From contig NZ_CP108006.1 of assembly GCF_036127095.1 (NCBI RefSeq), positions 8,423,501 to 8,487,500 on the forward strand: 64,000 nucleotides of DNA. The letters run 5' to 3'. The translations under genes and the position numbers were made by a program. The notes below the pieces were generated by a model. That model saw only the letters and a list, made by a program, of their open reading frames with translations, was not told the origin of the DNA and made no database searches. Of the stretch, positions 26,278 through 37,088 are shown piece by piece; the first letter of the stretch is position 1, and the number at the start of each line of letters is the position of its first letter. The stretch is from Streptomyces sp. NBC_00335. GTDB taxonomy: Bacteria; Actinomycetota; Actinomycetes; Streptomycetales; Streptomycetaceae.

Positions 26278-27039
26278 TCAGCCTCCCTTCGGCGGGACGA
26301 TTTGCAGGTAGACGGCCGTCAGCACCATGTTCACGAAGAACAGCAGCATGAACGTGATGACGACGGACTGGTTGACGGCGTCGCCGACCCCCTTGGGGCC
26401 GCCGCGCGGGTTGAGGCCGCGGTAGGCGGCGACGATGCCCGCGATGAACCCGAAGATCAGGGCCTTGAACTCGCTGATGTACAGGTCGGGCAGCTGGGCG
26501 AGCGCGGAGAAGCTGGACAGGTAGGCGCCCGGGGTGCCGCCCTGGAGGATGACGTTGAAGAAGTAGCCGCCGAGCGTGCCCACGACGGACACCAGGCCGT
26601 TGAGGAGCACGGCCACGCCCATCGTCGCCAGCACCCGCGGCACGACCAGGCGCTGGACGGGGGAGACGCCCATGACCTCCATCGCGTCGAGCTCCTCGCG
26701 GATCTTGCGGGAGCCGAGGTCGGCGCAGATGGCGGAGCCGCCGGCGCCGGCGATCAGCAGGGCGACGATGAGCGGGCTCGCCTGCTGGATGACGGCGAGG
26801 ACGCTGGCGCCTCCGGTGAACGACTGCGCGCCCAACTGCTGGGTGAGCGAACCGACCTGGAGGGCGATCACCGCGCCGAACGGGATGGAGACGAGTGCGG
26901 CGGGCAGGATCGTGATGCTGGCGATGAACCAGAACTGCTCGACGAACTCCCGGAACTGGAAAGGTCGTCGGAAGATGGACCGGCCCACCTCCGCCGCGAG
27001 GGCGAAGAGCCGGCCGGTCTGCCGTAGGGCGCCCGTCAT
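26278..27039 (-). CDS. yrbEA: YrbE-type (MlaE) permease subunit A of the mce operon
   Basis: 253 residues. ATG 27039 overlaps the ATPase stop by one base (TGATG), which sets the start inside a longer frame. MlaE hallmarks: SIPFGAVIALQVGSLTQQLG, the EELDAMEVMGVSPVQRLVVPR coupling loop, and the final membrane helices before VNMVLTAVYLQIVPPKGG. Confidence 0.92.
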   Translation of the reverse strand: MTGALRQTGRLFALAAEVGRSIFRRPFQFREFVEQFWFIASITILPAALVSIPFGAVIALQVGSLTQQLGAQSFTGGASVLAVIQQASPLIVALLIAGAGGSAICADLGSRKIREELDAMEVMGVSPVQRLVVPRVLATMGVAVLLNGLVSVVGTLGGYFFNVILQGGTPGAYLSSFSALAQLPDLYISEFKALIFGFIAGIVAAYRGLNPRGGPKGVGDAVNQSVVITFMLLFFVNMVLTAVYLQIVPPKGG

Positions 27040-28049
27040 CACGTGCCGCTCCCGGTGGCCGGAAGGCGCAGGGTCGGCGCCTGCGCCCCGCGCGCGTACG
27101 TGTCCTCGATGGCGGCGCGCGCGGCGGGCGGCAGCGTGTCGAGCATGGCGAGTACGCGCTCGCGGCGCCGGAGGACCGCCTGGCGCTGCGGCAGTCCGGG
27201 CGAGGGCTCCAATTGCGGGACGATGACCCGGGGCGCGGCAGGTGCGACGGTGGGCACGGCGGCCTCGGCGGCGAGCGTGGCCTCGTCCTTCTCCTCGGAC
27301 ATCCCGATGGGGCCTTCGCGCCGTCCCGCGAGGAACTGCGCCACGACCGGCTCGTCGCTGGTGAGGAGCACTTCGCGGGGGCCGAAGGTGACGAGCCCCC
27401 GCCGGAAGAGCATCCCCATGTTGTCGGGGACGGTCGCGGCGATGTCGAGGTTGTGGGTGACGATGAGCATCGTCGCGTCGATCTGTGCGTTCAGGTCGAT
27501 CAGCAACTGCGAGAGGTTGGCGGTGCGGACGGGGTCGAGACCGGAGTCCGGCTCGTCGCACAGCACGATCTGCGGGTCGAGCACGAGCGCGCGGGCCAGT
27601 CCCGCCCGCTTGCGCATACCGCCGCTGATCTCGCCGGGGAGCTTGCCCTCGGAGCCGAGGAGTCCGACGACGTCGATGCGCTCCATGACGATCCGGCGGA
27701 TCTCCGACTCCTTCTTCCGCGTGTGCTCGCGCAGCGGGAAGGCGATGTTGTCGAAGAGGGACATGGAGCCGAAGAGAGCGCCGTCCTGGAACATGAGGCC
27801 GAAGAGTTTGCGGGCCTCGTAGATATCGCGCTCGGGGCTGTTCACCATGTCGACTCCGGCTACGAGGACGCGTCCCCGTTCCGGCTTCAGCAGGCCGATG
27901 AGTGACTTGAGGAACACCGTCTTCCCCGTGCCGGAAGGGCCGAGCATGACGCTCACTTCCCCCGCGGGCAACGTCAAGGTCACGTCCTGCCAGATGTTCT
28001 GCTTACCGAAGGACATGGTCAGACCCTCAACAGCAATTTCGATTCCCAT
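27039..28049 (-). CDS. mkl: MlaF-like ABC ATPase of the Mce transporter
   Basis: 336 residues. Walker A is GPSGTGKT, the signature SGGMRKR, Walker B IVLCDEPDSGLDP, and the H-loop THN follows. About 80 C-terminal residues extend past the ATPase core, ending APTLRLPATGSGT, as in Mkl-type ATPases that energise Mce importers. I chose ATG 28049 (GGAGG 5 nt upstream) and not the longer frame. First gene of the operon here, next to the permeases, unlike mycobacteria where the ATPase is unlinked. Confidence 0.92.
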   Translation of the reverse strand: MGIEIAVEGLTMSFGKQNIWQDVTLTLPAGEVSVMLGPSGTGKTVFLKSLIGLLKPERGRVLVAGVDMVNSPERDIYEARKLFGLMFQDGALFGSMSLFDNIAFPLREHTRKKESEIRRIVMERIDVVGLLGSEGKLPGEISGGMRKRAGLARALVLDPQIVLCDEPDSGLDPVRTANLSQLLIDLNAQIDATMLIVTHNLDIAATVPDNMGMLFRRGLVTFGPREVLLTSDEPVVAQFLAGRREGPIGMSEEKDEATLAAEAAVPTVAPAAPRVIVPQLEPSPGLPQRQAVLRRRERVLAMLDTLPPAARAAIEDTYARGAQAPTLRLPATGSGT

Positions 28050-29427
<1,378 letters not shown>

Positions 29428-29434
29428 GGCGTGC

Positions 29435-29455
29435 GGGAGTGTCGCCGACACTCCC
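29435..29455. terminator. Terminator after the first secreted-protein gene
   Basis: GGGAGTGTC pairs with GACACTCCC around a 3-nt loop, starting 7 nt after the stop codon. It may separate or partly attenuate transcription into the next gene. Confidence 0.7.
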
Positions 29456-29614
29456 CGGGTCCGTGCGCCCGACCGGTGACCCCGGCCGGGCGTTCGCCGA
29501 CCCTCTACGCCGCCCGTCTACGTCGACCTGACACGACGACCTGACACGCCCCGGCCCCACCGGTCGGCCACGCGGGTCGTCGGTGTCGCGGAGCATCCCC
29601 GAGCGGAGCAAGCG

Positions 29615-31240
29615 ATGAGAGCCCACCGTCCCGCCCTGCGGACACCCCGCGTACGCGCGCGCGGTGCGGCGATCGCCGCCTTCGTGGCGCTCGCCCCCTT
29701 GATCCCATCGGCGGCTGCCGCCGTGGGCTCGCAGGAGATCGCCGCGAAACTGCCCTACGACTGCGCCCTGCCCTCGGGGCCGCAGCGCGTCGCGGTGCGG
29801 CTCGCGGCCACGTTCCCCGACCGGGTCACGGCCGGTGAGGCGATCAGTCCGACCGGGGTCACCACGACGGTCGAGCTCCCGGCCGAGGCCGTCGCCGACC
29901 TGACGGCCCTCAAGGCCACCACGGTGGTGCCCGAGACCAGGCTCACCCTCGACATCGCCCAGCGTGGGGCGAAGACCCAGGCCCTGTGGCGTGGCACCGG
30001 CCCCGCCCGGCCCGTCGCCGTTCCCGCCGAGGGCCCACTGACCCTCAGTACCACCGGCAACGCCCCGGTCGTGACGGCGGTCGTCAACGGCGACCTCACC
30101 CTCACGGCCGCGGACCTGGGCGTCGACCTCGCCCTCGGTTCGGCCGACGGCACGCCCCTGACCCCCGCGTCCCTCTCCCTCACCTGCACCCTCGCCAAGG
30201 ACGCGGACGGCCACGGCCTGCTGGCCACCGTGCCGGTGGGTCCGGCCACCTCCACCCCCACCCCGGCCCCGAGCGGTTCGCGCTCCCCGTCCGGCTCCGC
30301 GGCCCCAGGGCCCGGGCGGCCGGCGTCCCCCGTGCCCCCGAAGGTCTCCGGTTCCCCGAAGGAGCCGACGGCGCCCCGGACTCCCACGGAACGGGCGAAG
30401 GGGCGGCCGGGCACGGCGCCGAAGGTCGGCGACGCCGCCGGCTCGTCGGCGGCCAGGCCGCCGGCGCCACCCTGCGTCAAGAAGGACCCGACCAGCAAAT
30501 CGCTCAACGCTTACATCACGGGCTACGCCAACGTCCGCAAACTGAGCGGCGCCTCCCTGATCCCGGTGTCGTGCGTGCAGATCGAACAGGGCGACCCGGA
30601 GCTCTCCATTCCGCCGGACGGGAGCCCGTGGCACCTGCTCCAGAAGTCGGAGGCCTACCTCGACCACCAGGGCCGCAAAGAGACCCCGCCGTTCAAGGGC
30701 ACCTTCCTGACCTTCGGTTTCACCCCGACGACGGCGACCATGATCCTGGAACAGGCCGGGCCCATGGTCGTGGCCTCGGACATCCTGCTCGTCTTCCCGG
30801 ACAACCTCGCGGAGACGTACATCCGGGCCCCCCTCGTCCTGCGCGTACTGGACGTCGAGGTCAACGGCACGCGCCTGGACGTCGGCCCGTCGTGCCGCAC
30901 GCAAACCCCGCTCAGCTCTCCCGAGCCCGATCCGGCCACGTACCCGGGCCCTCACCTGGTGATGCTCGGGAAGGGGCAGCTCATCAACAGCACGGACGCC
31001 ACCGGTTACCTCCTGACCTCCGGCGGGCCGCTGACCGGCGAGGTGACCATCCCCGCCTTCACGGGCTGCGGCGCGGGTGGCGAGGATCTGGACCGGTTGC
31101 TGACCGCGTCCATCTCCGGCCCCGGCAACTACATCAAGCAGATCCAGGGCCAGACCTGTGCGGTGGCGGGCGAGCTGCCGACCGACGGCCAGTGCACCGA
31201 GGACCGCCAGCCGTACGTGGTCCCCAAACCGGAGCGCTGA
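29615..31240 (+). CDS. Large secreted DUF6801-type protein
   Basis: 541 residues. A signal peptide (AAIAAFVALAPLIPSAAAAV) is followed by a beta domain at about residues 40-215 (LPYDCALPSGPQRVAVRLAA, the DUF6801 pattern with its Cys). A Pro/Ser/Gly-rich linker (220-290) then leads to a second beta domain with several cysteines (PPCVKKDPT, PVSCVQIEQG, PSCRTQTP, FTGCGAGGED). It looks like a two-domain cell-surface protein. Its place beside the mce genes suggests a role in delivering lipid or steroid substrate, which is inference. Confidence 0.78.
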   Translation: MRAHRPALRTPRVRARGAAIAAFVALAPLIPSAAAAVGSQEIAAKLPYDCALPSGPQRVAVRLAATFPDRVTAGEAISPTGVTTTVELPAEAVADLTALKATTVVPETRLTLDIAQRGAKTQALWRGTGPARPVAVPAEGPLTLSTTGNAPVVTAVVNGDLTLTAADLGVDLALGSADGTPLTPASLSLTCTLAKDADGHGLLATVPVGPATSTPTPAPSGSRSPSGSAAPGPGRPASPVPPKVSGSPKEPTAPRTPTERAKGRPGTAPKVGDAAGSSAARPPAPPCVKKDPTSKSLNAYITGYANVRKLSGASLIPVSCVQIEQGDPELSIPPDGSPWHLLQKSEAYLDHQGRKETPPFKGTFLTFGFTPTTATMILEQAGPMVVASDILLVFPDNLAETYIRAPLVLRVLDVEVNGTRLDVGPSCRTQTPLSSPEPDPATYPGPHLVMLGKGQLINSTDATGYLLTSGGPLTGEVTIPAFTGCGAGGEDLDRLLTASISGPGNYIKQIQGQTCAVAGELPTDGQCTEDRQPYVVPKPER

Positions 31241-31341
31241 TCCGTACCACCGCCCGGAGGCGCCGCGCAGCCCGGCACTCCAGCACCCCCGAACCCCCGC
31301 ACCACCACCCTGAACGTCCCCCGTCATCGAAAGGCACCGAC

Positions 31342-32286
31342 ATGCCCCTCGTCTCCGCCCGCACCCGGCTCGTCACCGTTTCGGCGCTGACCGCCTTCGG
31401 CGCGTTCGCCTCCCTCGGCACGGCGACCGCCGCCACGCCGGCCCTCAACGGCTCGTGGGGTCCCTTCACCCGCTGCCCGGTCGACTCGCCGGTGATGCTC
31501 GGGGCGGACGGTCTGGACAAGGCGCCGCAGTGCATCGTCTCGTACTCCACCAGCGGATCCATCAAGCTCGGCAACACGACGGTCGTCACCGCCAACAGCA
31601 ACCTCCAGATGGGCGTCGTGCAGAACTCCGACGGCACCAGCACTGTCGTGGGGCCGGCGTCCGGGGCGATCATCGCCGACTCCGCGACGGTGCCCGGCGG
31701 CCTCCTCGGGCTGATGTGTCCGAGCAACATCCCGGGCATCACCGCCATCTGCAAGCAGCTCACGGACGCCAAACTCAACAAGATCACCGCAACCCTGGAG
31801 TCAGTGGGCACCCCCTCGAACTTCGACCAGATAGCGGGCGTCGTCACCGACCAGACGATCGTGAACATCCCCGTCCGCATCCACCTGGAGAACCCGTTCC
31901 TGGGCAGCCACTGCTACATCGGCACCAAGGACAACCCGATCGTCCTGCAGCCGAAGAACCGCAACTACCCGGAGTTCGGTGTGGAACGGTTCAACGGTGA
32001 CGGCAGCCCGAACGAGGAGGGCGACATGAGCCGCCTCAACCTCCTCGGCTCCACCCAGTACGACACGACCTTCGCCGTCCCCGGCGCCAGCGGCTGCGGC
32101 CTGGGTCTGTTCGGGCTGATCGACGCCGCGGTCAACCTCAAGACCGGTCTGCCGTCGGCGGCGGGCAAGAACAGCCTGACCCTGAACAACACCCAGACCT
32201 ACCTGGGCGGTCTCTACGCCCCGGGGACGGTGGCTCCCGACGCGGGCGCGCACCTCGCCCGGAACTGGCACTCCGCCGTCAAGTAA
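31342..32286 (+). CDS. Secreted protein, third of the mce-adjacent set
   Basis: 314 residues from ATG 31342. A signal peptide (VTVSALTAFGAFASLGTATA, cleavage near residue 33) precedes an extended beta-rich chain with cysteines in TRCPVDSP, QCIVSYST, LMCPSN, AICKQL, HCYIGT and SGCGLGLF, so three disulfides are plausible. LENPFLGSHCYIGTKDNPIV is a striking conserved-looking block. No catalytic motif found. Same orientation and close behind the DUF6801 gene. Confidence 0.8.
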   Translation: MPLVSARTRLVTVSALTAFGAFASLGTATAATPALNGSWGPFTRCPVDSPVMLGADGLDKAPQCIVSYSTSGSIKLGNTTVVTANSNLQMGVVQNSDGTSTVVGPASGAIIADSATVPGGLLGLMCPSNIPGITAICKQLTDAKLNKITATLESVGTPSNFDQIAGVVTDQTIVNIPVRIHLENPFLGSHCYIGTKDNPIVLQPKNRNYPEFGVERFNGDGSPNEEGDMSRLNLLGSTQYDTTFAVPGASGCGLGLFGLIDAAVNLKTGLPSAAGKNSLTLNNTQTYLGGLYAPGTVAPDAGAHLARNWHSAVK

Positions 32287-32369
32287 CGGTCACCGAGCGC
32301 CGATTCCCGGCCTAACTCGCCCACCCCGACCCTCTCTCCTGCGCAGCTCGTGCTCAAGTGGTGTACAGC

Positions 32370-32382
32370 TCAAATAATTTGA
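32370..32382. promoter_or_regulatory. AT-rich palindrome upstream of the PucR gene
   Basis: TCAAATAATTTGA is a perfect 13-bp palindrome (6+1+6) in an otherwise GC-rich genome, 118 bp upstream of the PucR start. It is a candidate binding site or promoter element; no protein can be assigned. Confidence 0.4.
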
Positions 32383-32499
32383 CTTAGCGTCAGCACCGCA
32401 CAAAGGTATGCACCTTACGGCTGCGCCCGAGCCCTCCAGCCAGACAGGGCACTGCCACGCCACGCCCCACCGGGCGCGCAGGAGAGCAAGGGATCGGTC

Positions 32500-33711
32500 A
32501 TGCCCTCAATCGCACAATCACCGGATCTCGGTGAACCGCTCGATCCGCTCCCCAGGGAGTTCGCCGCCTTGATGAGGCCCGAGGTTCCGGGTCTCATCAA
32601 GGAGATCCGCGTCGAGGTGGAGCGCGCCTATCCGGTGTACGCCCGTCTCCTCAACGGCCCCAACGCGGACGCCATCCGCCAGGGCGTGGAGCAGGCGCTG
32701 GCCACGTTCGTGGACCGAGTCGCGGACCCCGGCACGAGCTCGGTCCTGCGCGACGAGCTCCTGCGCAAGTTCGGCCGGGTGGAGGCGTACGAGGGCCGCG
32801 ACCTCGACACCCTCCAAGGGGCCTACCGGCTCGGCGCGCGCATCGCGCTGCGCCGGGCCAAGACCCTCGGTCGCCGGTACAACCTGTCGCCCTCACTGAT
32901 CCTCGCCTTCGCCGACGCGCTCTTCGCGTACGTCGACGAGCTGGAGGCGATCGCGCGCGAGGGATACGCGGAGGTCCAGGCCCGTGCGGCCTCCGAGGTA
33001 TCGGCGTTACGCAGACAACTGCTCCACCTCATCCTCGTAGGGTCGCCCCTGCCGCAGGCGACGATCGCCGAGCTGTGCGAGCAGGCGTCCTGGGAACTCC
33101 CGGCGCAGTGCACGCTGGTGGCCTTACGTGCCCCGGCGCCCGACCACATACGGACATGTCTCGACCGGGACGTCCTCGCCGATCTGGGCATGCCCCAGCC
33201 ACACATGCTGATCCCCGGGCCCCTCACCCCCGAGCGACTGGCGATGCTCGAATCCGCCCTGTCGGGCGCCCCGGCCGTGATAGGCCTGACCGTGCCACCC
33301 GCGCAGGCCGCCGACTCCATCCGGTGGGCCAGGAGGGTACTGCAGCTCATCGACGACGGGATCGTGCCCGACCAACCGCTCGTGCACTGCGAAGACCACC
33401 TGACAACACTGTGGCTCCTGTCCGACCCGGTGCTCGTCACCCACATCGCGGCCCGCGAACTGGCCCCGCTCAGCGGCCTCACCGGCTCCAGGCGCGGGCG
33501 CCTGGTCGAGACCCTGCGCGTCCACATCTCCACGCGGGGTCCCGCCGATCAGGTCGCCGAGTTACTCGGAGTCCACGCGCAGACGGTCCGCTACCGCCTG
33601 CGCAACCTGGACGCACACCTGGGTGACCGCATCACCGACCCGGAACACCGCTTCACGCTGGAGGCGGCCCTGCGCTCACTCCACCTCCAGGGCAACGACT
33701 ACGCGGAATGA
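32500..33711 (+). CDS. PucR/CdaR-family transcriptional regulator
   Basis: 403 residues. The N-terminal helical sensor region (LDTLQGAYRLGARIALRRAK) and a central degenerate GGDEF-like domain lead to a C-terminal PucR HTH: LVETLRVHISTRGPADQVAELLGVHAQTVRYRLRNLDAHLG. This family controls catabolic and steroid- or purine-linked genes in actinobacteria. Located at the end of the secreted-protein run, it is a candidate regulator of the mce locus. ATG 32500 follows AGGAGAGCAAGGGATCG. Confidence 0.88.
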   Translation: MPSIAQSPDLGEPLDPLPREFAALMRPEVPGLIKEIRVEVERAYPVYARLLNGPNADAIRQGVEQALATFVDRVADPGTSSVLRDELLRKFGRVEAYEGRDLDTLQGAYRLGARIALRRAKTLGRRYNLSPSLILAFADALFAYVDELEAIAREGYAEVQARAASEVSALRRQLLHLILVGSPLPQATIAELCEQASWELPAQCTLVALRAPAPDHIRTCLDRDVLADLGMPQPHMLIPGPLTPERLAMLESALSGAPAVIGLTVPPAQAADSIRWARRVLQLIDDGIVPDQPLVHCEDHLTTLWLLSDPVLVTHIAARELAPLSGLTGSRRGRLVETLRVHISTRGPADQVAELLGVHAQTVRYRLRNLDAHLGDRITDPEHRFTLEAALRSLHLQGNDYAE

Positions 33712-33793
33712 CCCGAACGACCGCCCCCGCGCGCCCCGCAACCCGGATGCGGCCGGCAGGCCCCCCGCTGCCCGGCCAGGCCCGGGGCGGCGG

Positions 33794-34579
33794 TCATCGC
33801 TTCCACCCAAGCTCCGTGTAGGAACGGCCGGCCATGATTCCCTCGATGGCCGCGCGGGTGTAGGGGACGAGCCGTTCCGGCAGATCGGTCGGCTCCCACC
33901 ACTGCCAGGCGAGGCACTTGTCGGGTTCGAGGAGCTCGGGAACGCCCTCCCAACGACGGGCCCGGAAGACCATCTGCATCAGCGGCTGCCCACCGGGGGT
34001 GTCGACGACGTGCACGACGTGTACCAGCTCCACGTCCTGCGGGTCGATGACGAGCCCCGCTTCCTCGCGGGCCTCGCGCACCAGGCAGGTGACCGCGGAC
34101 TCCCGCTCGCACTTCCCCGCGAGGAAGTGCCAGGTGTTCCCCGCGTACGCGACGCCCGGGTGGCGCAGTCCGAGGAGCACACGTCCGTCCTCGTCCTCCA
34201 GGTGGAGATGGACGCCGATGCCGTTCAGTACGGTCCTGCGGCCTCCGTCCCAGGCCGGCGCGGCTTCGTTCGGCCGGGCCTCTGGCGGGTGTTCGGCCGC
34301 GTGGCGCCGGATGTTCAGCACGTGGGGGTTGCGGTCGATGACGACCGTGCTGCGGGTGACGTGGCCCGGCAGCGCCGTCCGGCTGGTCGCGTCGTCGGGC
34401 TGGTCCAGCGCGGACAGGAGTCCGGCCAGGGTCTTCCGCTCGTCCGGGTGGTGGGTGAGATACGCCTCGACGGTCTTGCGGACGTGGGCGTGGCTGGGCG
34501 GCACGGCGGGCTTCTCGCCTTCGGTGGGGGTGCTGTACTCGGAACCGGGTTCCGGCGTCATCTGTCCGCCGTGTGTCAC
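33794..34579 (-). CDS. NUDIX hydrolase with N-terminal extension
   Basis: 261 residues. A helical N-terminal part (HVRKTVEAYLTHHPDERKTLAGLLSALD) precedes a NUDIX domain. The box reads AGKCERESAVTCLVREAREEAGL, with the REAREEAG core intact and one residue fewer than the GX5E consensus. Expected to cleave a nucleoside diphosphate-linked substrate. The GTG start at 34579 overlaps the ABC exporter stop as GTGA, so the two are translated together. The substrate is unknown. Confidence 0.87.
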   Translation of the reverse strand: MTHGGQMTPEPGSEYSTPTEGEKPAVPPSHAHVRKTVEAYLTHHPDERKTLAGLLSALDQPDDATSRTALPGHVTRSTVVIDRNPHVLNIRRHAAEHPPEARPNEAAPAWDGGRRTVLNGIGVHLHLEDEDGRVLLGLRHPGVAYAGNTWHFLAGKCERESAVTCLVREAREEAGLVIDPQDVELVHVVHVVDTPGGQPLMQMVFRARRWEGVPELLEPDKCLAWQWWEPTDLPERLVPYTRAAIEGIMAGRSYTELGWKR

Positions 34580-36615
34580 AGCGCCGCCTCCTCGTGGTCG
34601 GCCGGCGGCGTGTTGCGCGGGCCGGGTACCGATTCCGAGGCCGATCCGATCCCGTACTGAGCGGCCTGGGCGGTGAACATCCCCCGGTAGGTGCCTTCCT
34701 GGGCCATCAGCTCCGCGTGGGTGCCTTCCTCGACGACGCGTCCCCCGGCGAGGACGTAGATGTGGTCGGCATTCATGGTGGCGGCGAGCCGGTGGGTGAC
34801 GAGGACGACCGCATGCCCCTTCTCCGCCAGCGACCAGAGGCCCTTGAAGGCGGCGATTTCCGCGTGCGGATCGAGGGCGGAGGTGGGCTCGTCGACCAAG
34901 AGGAAGGGTGCACCCCGGTACAGGGTCCGAGCCGTACCCAGCTTCTGCCAGCCCCCGCCCGACAGCTGGACCCCGCGTTCGTAGCCCTTGAAGACGATCG
35001 AGTCCCAGCTGTTCGGGAGGCTCTCGATCAAGTCGAGCACGCCCGCGTCCCGGGCGGCCCCGCGGACGGCGCCCATGTCACGGGGGCGGTCGCCGGCGCC
35101 GATGGCCACGTTCGCGGCGGCGGTCATCTCCCAGCGCGGGAAGTCCTGCGCCAGCACTCCGACCGCCCCGAACACCTGCCCGCGGTCCGCTTCGCGGAGC
35201 TCGACCCGCTCACCCGAATCGCCCTCCCACCACACGCTGCCGTCACCGGGCAGGAGCAGTCCCGCGATCACCTTCGTCAGGGTGGTCTTGCCCGAACCGT
35301 TGGCCCCGACCAGGGCCGTCACCGCGCCCCGCCGGATCTCCACGCTGACGCTCCTCAGGGCCGGCGTGTCGGCTCCCGGGTAGGTGAAGGTCACGTCCTC
35401 GGTGCGCACCGACCGCAGGGGAGAGGGGAGGGCGTCGCCGGTCAGGGGGATGGCGTGCTCACCCGCGATCGTGATGGCGTCCTCGGTGTCGGTGAGGAAC
35501 AGCAGCTCCTCGTAGAGGCGATTGACCTGCTGCACCAGGGATGACAGACGTGCGGTCGAGGTCCTGATGGCGACCACCGCGGTCCCCCCGACGGCCAGTG
35601 GCAGCCCGCCGACGGCCAGCAGCCACCACAGCATTCCGTAGCAGCCCAGGGACGCCACCCCGGCGAAGCCGCCCGCGACCAGGTCCGTGCCGGCTTGGGC
35701 GCGAGCCAGACGCCGCTGCTCGGCTTCGGTCTGCCGGGACATCTCCTCGTAGCCGGCCAGCAGTTTCGTCCCGGCGGCGTGGACACGGATCTCTCCGGCG
35801 GCGTGCGGGCGGGTCAGGTAGGCCAGCAGAGAGGAGATCGCCCGGCGGTGGTCCACCCAGTGCAGCCGGGAGAGGTACTCGCGGCGAGCGGAGCGAACCG
35901 CCCCCCACCCCTTGGGCAGCGCGATGGCCAGGAGCATCGGCAGCAAGGCCCAGTGCAACGACACCAGGACCACGGCGGCCGCAGCCATGCCGATGACCAC
36001 GTTCCCCACGCCGACCGACAGCCGCAGCATGTTCCGTGCGGAGTCCGTGCCGAACCGTCCCGCCTCCAGCATCCGCTGCACTTCCGGCCGCTCGGTCGCT
36101 TCCACCTCGACACCGGTGACGGCCGCGTAGTACCGGGCGGACACCGCCCGCTCCACCTGAGGCTCCAGCCGGCCCGACATGGCCGTCGACCACGCCGCCA
36201 GCAGCGCCGTGACCACCGCGGTGACCCCGAGCACCACCAGCGACGGCAACGCCTCGCGGAGCTTGCCGGCGGTCGGCCCGGCCGCGAACAGCTCCGTGAG
36301 CACGCTGTTGACGGCCACCAGCCCCCAACCGGCCGCCACACCCTGCCCCAACTGCGCCGCCACGACCCCGGCCAGGGCACGCGGGTCGGTCTGCCAGCCG
36401 GTGCGCAGGACCATCGCCACCATGCGCGGCAGGGCGGCGGCCATGTGCCCGAACCCGAGCCGGGTCAAGGGGCCTTCGTGCCGGACGAAGGACTGGTCGT
36501 ATCGCAGCCGCCCACCGTAGAGCTCACGTTCCGCATCCGAGATGGTGTCCTCGGCCTCGGCCTGCACGCTCTCTGCCGCATCGGTGGGATCAGCTGCCTC
36601 GGTGGCCTCGCTCAT
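34576..36615 (-). CDS. ABC exporter, fused permease-ATPase
   Basis: 679 residues from ATG 36615 with GGGG 8 nt upstream; GTG 36624 is possible. Residues 60-400 are a six-helix ABC exporter membrane domain, the rest an ATPase: Walker A GANGSGKTTLTK, signature LSGGGWQKLGTART, Walker B FLLVDEPTSALDPHAE, H-loop VTHRLAATM. The LSGGGWQ signature is found in many peptide and antibiotic exporters of streptomycetes. It is coupled to the NUDIX gene. No biosynthetic genes are beside it, so the cargo is unknown. Confidence 0.9.
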   Translation of the reverse strand: MSEATEAADPTDAAESVQAEAEDTISDAERELYGGRLRYDQSFVRHEGPLTRLGFGHMAAALPRMVAMVLRTGWQTDPRALAGVVAAQLGQGVAAGWGLVAVNSVLTELFAAGPTAGKLREALPSLVVLGVTAVVTALLAAWSTAMSGRLEPQVERAVSARYYAAVTGVEVEATERPEVQRMLEAGRFGTDSARNMLRLSVGVGNVVIGMAAAAVVLVSLHWALLPMLLAIALPKGWGAVRSARREYLSRLHWVDHRRAISSLLAYLTRPHAAGEIRVHAAGTKLLAGYEEMSRQTEAEQRRLARAQAGTDLVAGGFAGVASLGCYGMLWWLLAVGGLPLAVGGTAVVAIRTSTARLSSLVQQVNRLYEELLFLTDTEDAITIAGEHAIPLTGDALPSPLRSVRTEDVTFTYPGADTPALRSVSVEIRRGAVTALVGANGSGKTTLTKVIAGLLLPGDGSVWWEGDSGERVELREADRGQVFGAVGVLAQDFPRWEMTAAANVAIGAGDRPRDMGAVRGAARDAGVLDLIESLPNSWDSIVFKGYERGVQLSGGGWQKLGTARTLYRGAPFLLVDEPTSALDPHAEIAAFKGLWSLAEKGHAVVLVTHRLAATMNADHIYVLAGGRVVEEGTHAELMAQEGTYRGMFTAQAAQYGIGSASESVPGPRNTPPADHEEAAL

Positions 36616-37088
36616 GCCGTCCACCCCGTAGCTGTCAGTGCCGAGTGACAGGCGCAGACTTCGGCCAGTTCGATTTTGAGAGGGTGATGACTGGGAGTGG
36701 GCTCAGCATTCACGATGTCCTCCATATGGGCGGCTGGTTGGTACTAGTGCTCTAAGAACGCCCCGCTTCCATGGTCGTAACGGCCTCGAACGCGTGAATA
36801 TCTCGAACGCCAATACGGATACCTGGCCTTGAGTGGGAGCGGCCTGCCTGGTGCCGTTTGAACTCACGCGTTCGAGTGGTTGCGGAGGAGCGGCACCCGA
36901 TCGGGGGCTTGCGTGGCCTGCTTGTAAGGCTCCGGGCGGACCGTCAATTCCATTACACGCTTCTGAAGTTGGAAGCTCCGATCATCCTCGACCTCACGCA
37001 GAGCCTGTGCTCCAGAGCACGCGGCCTGTCCTATCGTGAAACCCATCGTCCTGCCGATGCCCGGCAGGGAACTCGCACGGGGGAAATC
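36616..37088. other. Intergenic region with repeated CTCGAACGCGTGA motif
   Basis: 473 bp without a supported gene. The 13-bp CTCGAACGCGTGA occurs at 36785-36797 and, inverted and perfect, at 36864-36876. A partial copy CTCGAACG is at 36802. The repeats lie upstream of the secreted protein at 37089 and may be an operator pair or stem ends with a 66-bp spacer. Confidence 0.5.
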
